5,564 bases of DNA from Gammaproteobacteria bacterium (GTDB lineage Bacteria > Pseudomonadota > Gammaproteobacteria > Burkholderiales > Burkholderiaceae_E): contig JAUIAI010000224.1 in assembly GCA_030425615.1 (NCBI GenBank), positions 1 through 5,564 on the forward strand. The letters run 5' to 3'. The position numbers and the translations under genes are program-made. The notes under the pieces were generated by a model. The model did not search any database and was not told the DNA's origin. It was given only the letters and a program-made list of their open reading frames with translations. This document shows, in pieces, positions 1 through 5,078 of the stretch; position 1 is the stretch's first letter; the number at the start of each line of letters is the position of its first letter.

Positions 1-344
1 CCGTACAGCTCGAGCATCATCCGCTCGGAATCGGCGCCCTTGGCGAGCGTGTGGCCGTGCCCACGGTGCGTGGAAGTCAGGAGATCGGCGCGCTCGAGGT
101 GTGCGCAAACGCCGCTCGGCACCGCCTCCTGGCCGATCGAGAGATGCAATGGGCCGCGCACGGCGGCGGCAGCCGCACCCAGACTCTGGCCGAACGCGGC
201 CACGCCGCCCTGGCTGGCACGGTCGGCGGCCTCTTCGAACGCACGTATCCGGCACATCATCGAGTACAAGGCTTCGCAGGTCTCGGCAGGCAACGGGGAT
301 CGGGTCAAGGGAGTCTCCAACGCGGGCGATTCTTCACCCGCCAT
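1..344 (-). CDS. Thiamine-diphosphate-dependent dehydrogenase E1 component, alpha subunit (pyruvate/acetoin type), N-terminal part; runs off the window
   Basis: The reverse strand reads open from an ATG at 344 to the window edge, giving about 114 residues with no stop. The protein has the E1-alpha hallmarks in order: a YSMMCRIRAFEE helix, then LHLSIGQEAVPSGVC, then TSTHRGHGHTLAKGAD and RMMLELYG. In the family these lie in the thiamine-diphosphate-binding half, and the HRGHGH histidines are near the cofactor. Such subunits pair with a beta subunit in the cytoplasm to decarboxylate a 2-oxo acid or acetoin and pass the acyl group to E2 lipoamide. The substrate cannot be told from this fragment. 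The start is uncertain. The ATG at 344 has no good Shine-Dalgarno. A TTG at 308 has GGAG six bases upstream and would give a protein 12 residues shorter, and an in-frame ATG at 416 would add 24 residues. The stretch between the first helix and LHLSIGQEAV, which is alanine- and glycine-rich, seems longer than usual. Beta subunit and E2 genes would be expected further left. Confidence 0.9.
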   Translation of the reverse strand, partial: MAGEESPALETPLTRSPLPAETCEALYSMMCRIRAFEEAADRASQGGVAAFGQSLGAAAAAVRGPLHLSIGQEAVPSGVCAHLERADLLTSTHRGHGHTLAKGADSERMMLELY

Positions 345-469
345 TATGGCGCGGGCGGCGGCCGGCGGTCGCCGCCACGGGAGTGACGTCTTTCGGAAGG
401 CGCCCGGCGGGCGCATCGGTCACGGCCACGGAGCCCGCGTGAACCGGACCACGCGGCGGCCGCGGTGCG

Positions 470-1180
470 TCAGAGCGCGCGGATGGTCTGACCCTTGAAG
501 CGCACGGGACCGGTGGGCTGGCCGGTGGGTGAACCCCCGGGAGGCTCGAGCGACACCGCGAACGGCTGCCCCGGGGCCAGCGGCGGCAGATCGTCGAGCG
601 TGATCGTCACCATCCGGCCGGGTGTCACCAGGCCCAGCGAAACCACTGGCTGGCCCTCCGGATGGGTCCAGAGCTCCAGCACCCGGTCTTCGGGCACGGT
701 GAAGGTGGCCAGCGGTATGAGCTTGATGCTGCGCTCGTCCACGGCTTCGACGAGGAGCCCCGGCGTGCTCGTGTCGGGCGTGGCCAGGACGACCACGTAA
801 CGTGGCACCACACGCACGTCGGGGCGGGTCGCCAGCATCACGGCCAGCACGATGCTCGCGGCGGTCGCCAGTGCGGAGAAACCCCGCCAGAACCCCAGGC
901 GCTGCCACCACGGCAACGGCGCTGGCACGGGGACGCTTCGTGCCGCACGCCCGGCCTCCGACCCGATGGATGTCTCGATCCGGGCCCAAAGAGCCGCGGG
1001 TACGGGAGCCGGTTCGACGGCTTCGGTCAACGGAACGAGGCGCTCCTGCCAACGTGCGACCGCCGCAACGAACGCCTCGTCGCCGGCATCGAGACGAGCA
1101 CGTACCCTGCGCCGCTCGGCATCGTCGAGCGTTCCGAGCACGTACTCCCCGGCCATCACGTCGATGTCGTCGGCATTCAT
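470..1180 (-). CDS. RskA-family membrane anti-sigma factor
   Basis: A 236-residue protein predicted to hold the upstream ECF sigma factor at the inner membrane. The cytoplasmic N-terminal part (about 1-95) has the RskA-like opening AGEYVLGTLDDAERRRVRARL. One hydrophobic segment follows (about 101-117, FSALATAASIVLAVMLA). The rest (about 121-236) is a periplasmic RskA C-terminal domain with LELWTHPEGQPVVSLG and a closing SLEPPGGSPTGQPTGPVRFKG, both typical of the family. The protein has no cysteine, so it lacks the HxxxCxxC zinc site of ZAS-type anti-sigma factors and probably senses its signal without thiol or zinc chemistry. The start at 1180 is chosen because its ATG overlaps the sigma stop codon as ATGA, which implies translational coupling. 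The open frame continues 53 codons upstream, but only as an antisense-like shadow inside the sigma gene. In the family, release is by regulated proteolysis or a signal at the periplasmic domain; the signal here is unknown. Confidence 0.93.
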   Translation of the reverse strand: MNADDIDVMAGEYVLGTLDDAERRRVRARLDAGDEAFVAAVARWQERLVPLTEAVEPAPVPAALWARIETSIGSEAGRAARSVPVPAPLPWWQRLGFWRGFSALATAASIVLAVMLATRPDVRVVPRYVVVLATPDTSTPGLLVEAVDERSIKLIPLATFTVPEDRVLELWTHPEGQPVVSLGLVTPGRMVTITLDDLPPLAPGQPFAVSLEPPGGSPTGQPTGPVRFKGQTIRAL

Positions 1181-1752
1181 GACATGCAATCGCGCAGCGC
1201 CAGCAGCGCCCGCTTGATCCAGGATTTCACAGTGCCGAGCGGCACTCCGAGGCGCTCGGCGATCTCGCCGTGAGAATACCCCTCGACGTAAGACAACAGC
1301 ACACAGTCGCGCCGCTCGGATTCGAGCGCCTCGAGACACGTATGCAGTCGGCCCATCTCGGGGCTCGTTTCGAGCCGCCGCGTCGCGGCCGGGTCGGGGA
1401 TTCGTTCGATCTCGTCTTCGTCACTCCCGTTGCCGGACGAACCGTGCGGCGCCGGAGTGGGATGGCGGGACTGACGCCGGGCCGCGCCGATCGCCTCGTT
1501 GCGCAGGATGCTGTAGATCCAGGTGCGGGCGCTTCCCCGGGCTTCGTCGAAGGTTGCGGCGTACCGCCAGATGTTGACGAACGTTTCGTGGACGACGTCC
1601 TCAGCGATGCCGGGATCCCTGACGATACGCAGGGCAACACCCAGCATGCGGCCGGCCTCACGATCGTAGAGTGCCCGCATCGCCTGCGATTCACGCGCCG
1701 AGCAGGCCGCGATCGCGGCCTCGTAGTCGAACGCTGACCGTGAATCGGTCAT
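1177..1752 (-). CDS. ECF-type sigma-70 family RNA polymerase sigma factor
   Basis: A 191-residue alternative sigma factor. Region 2 spans about residues 24-93, including the core-binding and -10-reading stretch DPGIAEDVVHETFVNIW and the TWIYSILRNEAIGAARR helix. An acidic, low-complexity linker (about 94-130) follows. Region 4 (about 133-188) has the helix-turn-helix YVEGYSHGEIAERLGVPLGTVKSWIKRAL, which reads the -35 element. Only regions 2 and 4 are present, as in ECF sigmas. The start at 1752 is preferred over an upstream in-frame ATG at 1863. It has GAGGGG just upstream and gives a normal ECF N-terminus, whereas the 1863 ATG lies in the loop of a hairpin and would add 37 residues without sigma character. 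The stop overlaps the anti-sigma start by ATGA. With an RskA partner this resembles the SigK/RskA type of pair. Likely targets are the divergent promoters at 3780-3865 (inference). Confidence 0.95.
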   Translation of the reverse strand: MTDSRSAFDYEAAIAACSARESQAMRALYDREAGRMLGVALRIVRDPGIAEDVVHETFVNIWRYAATFDEARGSARTWIYSILRNEAIGAARRQSRHPTPAPHGSSGNGSDEDEIERIPDPAATRRLETSPEMGRLHTCLEALESERRDCVLLSYVEGYSHGEIAERLGVPLGTVKSWIKRALLALRDCMS

Positions 1753-1781
1753 GAACCCCTCGGCTTGACGGATCACGGCGG

Positions 1782-1787
1782 ATGATA
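1782..1787 (-). promoter_or_regulatory. Possible -10 element upstream of the sigma gene
   Basis: On the minus strand TATCAT, five of six matches to TATAAT, sits 29 bases before the sigma ATG. No convincing -35 lies 16-18 bases upstream (GCGGTT is the best), so this is a weak candidate for a basal promoter. I see no copy of the ATGCATCCAAA element here. Confidence 0.25.
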
Positions 1788-1849
1788 GCGACCGCCCGTT
1801 GCGAAACCGCGTCCCAACCAGTGGCATCGACATCCCCTCGCTCGGAAAC

Positions 1850-1877
1850 GGGCATTCGCGCACGCGCGCGAATGCCC
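1850..1877 (-). terminator. Perfect 12-bp hairpin between the small lipoprotein and sigma genes; terminator or attenuator-like
   Basis: GGGCATTCGCGC (1850-1861) and GCGCGAATGCCC (1866-1877) are exact reverse complements around a 4-base loop. The stem begins 38 bases after the lipoprotein stop codon in transcription direction. Reading leftward, the stem is followed by GTTTCC, so the U-run is short and poor for a classical intrinsic terminator. It may end most DUF4331-lipoprotein transcripts while letting some through to the sigma gene, or it may protect the 3' end of the mRNA. The stem is certain; the role is inferred. Confidence 0.6.
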
Positions 1878-1915
1878 TGACGTGCGCCGGGCTCCGCCCG
1901 CCCGGCCCACGCCGA

Positions 1916-2185
1916 TCAAATGTCGACAGGTTCCGAGGTCTCGTCTTGCAAGGGAGACGGATCGCGTACGTCGCCCGGCAGTGTCGTCTCGTCCGACGCC
2001 GACAGAGCGCCCAGGTATTCGATCAGGGCATCGGACGAACTCGTGGCCGACGCAGGCAACGTGGCTCCGTCATCGGGTGCCGACGGTGCCGGAGCCGGCA
2101 CACCATCGTCACCGCCACAGCCGCCGATCATCACGAAGACGGCGAAGGCGCCGGCCTGGGCGCCGCTTCTGAACCAGTGGGTCAT
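1916..2185 (-). CDS. Small predicted lipoprotein (89 aa) next to DUF4331
   Basis: An 89-residue protein of unknown function. It opens with a hydrophobic segment (about residues 9-22) ending in IGGC at 20-23, a plausible lipobox with C23 as the lipidated residue, followed by GGDDG. The mature part is a proline/alanine-rich linker (about 28-47) and then SSSDALIEYLGALSASDETTLP. The C-terminus holds two related motifs, SDETTLPGDV and QDETSEPVDI, the second being the last ten residues. The ribosome site is excellent: AGGAGG about six bases before the ATG at 2185. The gene starts 12 bases after the DUF4331 stop, so the two are almost certainly one operon. The spacing, strong initiation signal and lipobox argue that it is a real gene despite its size. 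It is probably anchored in the envelope and may partner the DUF4331 protein; that is inference. Confidence 0.8.
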   Translation of the reverse strand: MTHWFRSGAQAGAFAVFVMIGGCGGDDGVPAPAPSAPDDGATLPASATSSSDALIEYLGALSASDETTLPGDVRDPSPLQDETSEPVDI

Positions 2186-2197
2186 GTCGTCCTCCTG

Positions 2198-3727
2198 TCA
2201 GTTCGATGCCACGCCGGGCAAGGGTGTGTTCAGATAGGGGAACACTAGGCCGAACTGGCTGGCGTCTGTCTGAACGCCATCGGTGATCGCCGCGCCGCCT
2301 GCCGGCGCATCGGCAGGCGTGCATCCCACGCCGAGCGCATCCCCGGATCCGGACAATGCGCACAATGCACCCATCGCCACGCGCAGCTCGATGTCCACGA
2401 CATCGTCGCCCGGCCGGCGGCCGTTCGGGAAACCCGCCAGATCGTTACCCGCAACCCCCAGATTCGACTGGCTCGCCGCGGCCGTCGGGGCAACCGCCGT
2501 ATTCAGGCGCAGCATCTCGGCGGGGACGACGTTCGCAGGACGATTCACCACGGTCCCGTCGGCAAGCCTGATTCCGGTCAGAAAGGCGGCCACAAGGTCC
2601 GTTCGCGGGAAGTTGGTGGGCGCCGGGGCGGATGGGAAGAGCGTTTCGATCAGTGCCGGCAACGTCGGGTTCGTCACATAGGTCGCGAACTGGGCGTCGT
2701 CACCCGGATGCGATGCATTGAAGCGGTCCTTGTCGCCCAGACCGATCACCACCTCGTTCACGAGCGGCATGCCGAGCCTGGAGACCTGGGTCCAAGCACC
2801 CCCATTGAAGGCCGACTGGCCGATACCGTTGGCGGGTAAGGGATCGAGCACCCGTCCCTGGCGCAGGCTCGCGGTCGTCCAGGCGCCGATCACGGGCTCG
2901 TTGCCCTGGGTCAGGCAACCACGCGAGACCTCCAGCGAGAGCGTCGTCACGTTCTTGTCGGCGAGATCGTCGCCGTATCCACCGCTGACCGGTCCGAGCG
3001 GGTTCAGATTGATCAGATCGAAGATGCGGCCCAGGGGCAGCGCGAAGGGATCCTTTCGTTGGCCGACGAACACACGCCCGGGATCGGGACAGTTCGGAAT
3101 GTTCACATCGTAGACGTGCTGGGCCGCGTAGCCGTCGTACGCGAGAGAGCCGAACGTCTTGCCGCCGATATTGTCGACCGGCTTGGCAAAATCGGTCGCT
3201 CCACTGCCCACTCCGGTGACCGCCTGACGAGAGCCGCTGCGCCTTCCTCCGGTCACCACCGAAACGCTGTAGCGTTCCTTCACGTTCAGGGTTTCCGCCT
3301 GCACCGAAGTGATCGGCCCGGCCTGCGTCAGCGGGATCTCGACATCTTCGCCTCCTACGCTGAGCGTCACTCCCGAATAGAGATTGCGAAACCGGAACTG
3401 GAAGGTGATGTCTTCCTGCGCATCGCCGTCGTTGTCGATGTGGATTTCGTACAGCGCGGTCGGGTCCAGGCGGAAGTAGTTAGGACCTCCGTAGGCGTCC
3501 TGCAACGGCAGATAGTTGGCCAGCAGGGTCACGTAGTCCTCCCGTCCCGGCTCATAACTGCGGAACATGTAGAAGTCCGTGGCATCGACCTTCGGCAGAC
3601 CGGTGATCAACGGCGCTCCGCGGTGGCTGGACGCCTGTGCCCCCGTACTCCCGAGACCGAGCAGCACTGCGAGGCTGATCGCCCCCAGCGCATGGTGACC
3701 TTCACGGCGAAGGATTCTTGATTCCAT
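2198..3727 (-). CDS. Secreted DUF4331 domain protein
   Basis: A 509-residue exported protein of the DUF4331 family, whose function is not known. The signal peptide has a basic N-region (RRE), a hydrophobic core SLAVLLGLG and a likely cleavage at AQA|SSHRGAP after residue 32. Family hallmarks follow: SSHRGAP (33-39), LPKVDATDFYMFRSYEPGR (44-62), IDNDGDAQEDITFQFRF (97-113) and, near the C-terminus, FPNGRRPGDDVVDIELRVAMG. The DNDGD stretch at 98-102 is an acidic loop that could bind a divalent cation (inference). The length is normal for the full-length family, with no break. The start at 3727 is chosen over an ATG nine codons upstream because AGGAG lies six bases before it. It heads the minus-strand operon, with the lipoprotein gene directly downstream and a TPR gene divergent to it. 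The candidate ECF promoter at 3780-3807 faces it and predicts a leader of about 45 bases. Confidence 0.93.
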   Translation of the reverse strand: MESRILRREGHHALGAISLAVLLGLGSTGAQASSHRGAPLITGLPKVDATDFYMFRSYEPGREDYVTLLANYLPLQDAYGGPNYFRLDPTALYEIHIDNDGDAQEDITFQFRFRNLYSGVTLSVGGEDVEIPLTQAGPITSVQAETLNVKERYSVSVVTGGRRSGSRQAVTGVGSGATDFAKPVDNIGGKTFGSLAYDGYAAQHVYDVNIPNCPDPGRVFVGQRKDPFALPLGRIFDLINLNPLGPVSGGYGDDLADKNVTTLSLEVSRGCLTQGNEPVIGAWTTASLRQGRVLDPLPANGIGQSAFNGGAWTQVSRLGMPLVNEVVIGLGDKDRFNASHPGDDAQFATYVTNPTLPALIETLFPSAPAPTNFPRTDLVAAFLTGIRLADGTVVNRPANVVPAEMLRLNTAVAPTAAASQSNLGVAGNDLAGFPNGRRPGDDVVDIELRVAMGALCALSGSGDALGVGCTPADAPAGGAAITDGVQTDASQFGLVFPYLNTPLPGVASN

Positions 3728-3779
3728 TCTGATCTCCTGACGGTTCGCATGCACCCTGAGCGGCGCATGTCATCAGAGA

Positions 3780-3807
3780 TACGTCTGACGGCGCACTTTG
3801 GATGCAT
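3780..3807 (-). promoter_or_regulatory. Candidate ECF promoter for the DUF4331 operon (outward copy 1 of ATGCATCCAAA)
   Basis: Reading leftward, ATGCATCCAAA covers 3807-3797. The CATCC core is followed after 18 bases by TA at 3781-3780, within GTATC. An identical element faces the TPR gene, with a TA at exactly the same distance. The -35-plus-A-tract and short -10 layout is typical of ECF promoters. Which sigma factor uses it is inferred from the neighbouring ECF gene. Confidence 0.45.
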
Positions 3808-3848
3808 CCGGACGAAATCGACTTTCGGACTTCGGTCATGCATCCAAA
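3797..3848. repeat. Perfect 11-bp inverted repeat in the divergent intergenic region
   Basis: TTTGGATGCAT (3797-3807) and ATGCATCCAAA (3838-3848) are exact reverse complements separated by 30 bases. The left copy lies within a longer perfect palindrome, GGATGCATCC (3800-3809). Between the arms is a small hairpin, CGAAA-TCGAC-TTTCG (3813-3827), and CGGAC occurs twice (3809-3813 and 3826-3830). The repeat is certain. It could be two outward promoters, as annotated separately, or a two-site operator for a regulator. Confidence 0.9.
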
Positions 3849-3865
3849 TCCTGTCCGCGCCACTA
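3838..3865 (+). promoter_or_regulatory. Candidate ECF promoter for the TPR/HupE-like operon (outward copy 2 of ATGCATCCAAA)
   Basis: ATGCATCCAAA at 3838-3848, with TA at 3864-3865 (within CTACA) 18 bases after the CATCC core, matches the spacing of the opposite copy. A start of transcription near 3872 would give a leader of about 30 bases, which fits the ATG at 3903 and rules out the longer frame starting at 3798. Confidence 0.45.
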
Positions 3866-3902
3866 CACCGGACATCCAGGACTACGAACACGGAGAGCAA
3901 GG

Positions 3903-4628
3903 ATGTCCGCTCTTCTCATTGCAATCGGCTGCGTACTCGCGCTCGCGGCGCCAACCGTTTCGGCCGGGGTCGTCGAACTCCGGCCGGACGGCGACGACAC
4001 TGTGGTCGTCACGCTTCCCGCCAGCCAGCGGGATCCGGACGTCAGGTCGGCCATCACGGCGCGCGCAGTCGCGGCCTCCCCGGTTGCTTCGCTCGCCCGG
4101 GCCCGCACGCTGCTCGAAGCGGGACGCCGTCGCAACGACGTCCGGCTCGTGGATCTGGCCGCTTCGCTGCTGGACGATTCCGCCTACGATGTGGATGCGC
4201 ATGCGCTCCGGTTGCGCGCGGCGGCGAATTCATGGCGTCACGAGTTCGACGCGGCGCGACGGGCACTGCTCGTCGCGGTGCGGGTCCTGCCGGACGATGG
4301 CGAACTCTGGTTCGCCCTGGCGGGTGTCGAACGTGTCCGTGGCGCGCTCGATGCCGCCGTTCAGGCCTGCGAACGGGCTCACGCCCTGCGCCCGTCCCCC
4401 TTGACCGCCCTTTGTCTCGCAGACCTCGCGAGCCTCCGCGGTGATGGGCCGGGCACGGCAAGATGGCTCGCGCGGGCAGGTCCGACCGTGGCGCTGGACG
4501 ATGACACCTCCGGATGGCGGATGTTGACCCGGGCGAGGATCGCAGCACGCTCGGGCGATCCACAGGCGGCGCGCCAGGCCTATGCACGCGCTTTGCTGGT
4601 GGCCGATGGCAGTGTTCTCGCGAGCTAA
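3903..4628 (+). CDS. N-terminal fragment of the TPR protein (241 aa, as translated)
   Basis: This is the product made if the TAA at 4626 is real. Residues 1-21 (MSALLIAIGCVLALAAPTVSA) form a signal peptide with likely cleavage before GVVEL; its N-region unusually lacks a basic residue. Helical-repeat sequence runs from about residue 59 to the end. The clearest TPR-like units are EFDAARRALLVAVRVLPDDG, followed by ELWFALAGVERVRGALDAAV, and DPQAARQAYARALLVADGS. The start at 3903 is supported by GGAG seven bases upstream. The frame is open back to 3798, but that extension crosses the candidate promoter and has no ribosome site. Confidence 0.7.
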   Translation: MSALLIAIGCVLALAAPTVSAGVVELRPDGDDTVVVTLPASQRDPDVRSAITARAVAASPVASLARARTLLEAGRRRNDVRLVDLAASLLDDSAYDVDAHALRLRAAANSWRHEFDAARRALLVAVRVLPDDGELWFALAGVERVRGALDAAVQACERAHALRPSPLTALCLADLASLRGDGPGTARWLARAGPTVALDDDTSGWRMLTRARIAARSGDPQAARQAYARALLVADGSVLAS

Positions 4629-4664
4629 TCGAGATGGGCGCTCGAGAACGGGGAAGCGCAACGC

Positions 4665-5078
4665 GTGGTGCGGCTGCTGGACTCCCGTGCGGGTGTCGGC
4701 ACCTCCGCACTCGATGACGACCTGGCCGTCAGCCTGGCGATCGCCCTGCAACGGAGCGGCTGGTCAGAACGCGCCCGCGCACTTTCGGACAGCCTCGAAC
4801 AACGGTTCGTCACGGCCGAAGCAACAGGACTTCCCTTGCACTGGGGAGCCCGGGCGCGAAGGGTCATGGCATTCGATGACGATCCGGCCCGCGCCTTGGA
4901 GTACGCGGAACGAAACTGGCGCGTTCAACGTGAGACCGACGACGCCCGGCTGCTGGCCCGCGCGGCCCTCGCGGCACGGGACGTCGCCACACTCGAAGAA
5001 CTGGGAGCGTTCGTCCGCGCCTCCGGACTTTCCGATCAAACGCTTGGCCGGCTGCTCGCGGCGGGGGATAGGCCATGA
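4665..5078 (+). CDS. C-terminal fragment of the TPR protein (137 aa if restarted at GTG)
   Basis: After the in-frame TAA the first usable in-frame start is GTG at 4665, with GGGGAA about ten bases upstream, so reinitiation is conceivable. The sequence has alternating helices with ARALSDSLEQRF, RRVMAFDDDPARALEYAERNW and ARAALAARDVATLEELG. There is no signal peptide, so this part alone would stay in the cytoplasm, which argues against it being an independent functional gene. Its TGA overlaps the next ATG. Confidence 0.45.
   Translation: MVRLLDSRAGVGTSALDDDLAVSLAIALQRSGWSERARALSDSLEQRFVTAEATGLPLHWGARARRVMAFDDDPARALEYAERNWRVQRETDDARLLARAALAARDVATLEELGAFVRASGLSDQTLGRLLAAGDRP

Larger units (their letters stand above)
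3903..5078 (+). pseudogene. Secreted TPR-type protein gene interrupted by one in-frame TAA
   Basis: One continuous reading frame of 392 codons encodes an exported helical-repeat protein, but codon 242 (4626-4628) is TAA. Downstream of it the same frame stays open for 149 codons. No frameshift is needed, and the protein across the join (VLAS-stop-SRWALENGEAQRVVRLLD) reads as one TPR helix pair. A tyrosine codon, TAC or TAT, one base away from TAA would fit that position well. The N-terminal part has a signal peptide and TPR-like helices. The C-terminal part (LHWGARARRVMAFDDDPARA, then YAERNWRVQRETDDARLL) completes the repeat array. The frame ends by overlapping the HupE/UreJ-like start as ATGA. 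This is either a true nonsense mutation, a sequence error, or two genes formed by splitting. The product is probably periplasmic. What it binds is unknown. Confidence 0.75.

Noticed and set aside
448..466. GC-rich inverted repeat after the anti-sigma stop, considered as a terminator
   Set aside because: Only about six pairs including one G-U, and no U-tract; too weak in such GC-rich DNA.
40..498. Plus-strand open frames opposite the dehydrogenase gene
   Set aside because: They are arginine- and proline-rich, lack domain signals, and are explained as the complement of the minus-strand E1 alpha gene, which has clear family motifs.
1181..1339. N-terminal extension of the anti-sigma factor into the sigma gene
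   Set aside because: The extra 53 residues are arginine-rich shadow of the sigma coding sequence. The ATGA overlap and RskA-like N-terminus support 1180.
1753..1863. N-terminal extension of the sigma factor to an ATG at 1863
   Set aside because: That ATG is in the loop region of the hairpin, has no ribosome site and adds non-sigma sequence. The ATG at 1752 has GAGGGG upstream.
2320..2326. TGCATCC match inside the DUF4331 gene
   Set aside because: It lies within coding sequence without the following A-tract and is expected by chance.
3798..3902. N-terminal extension of the TPR protein
   Set aside because: It would cross the inverted repeat and candidate promoter, has no ribosome site, and would bury the signal peptide.
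4665..5078. Treating the second half of the TPR frame as an independent gene
   Set aside because: It lacks a signal peptide and continues the same frame and repeat pattern across the TAA, so a split gene is the simpler reading. It is kept only as a fragment entry.
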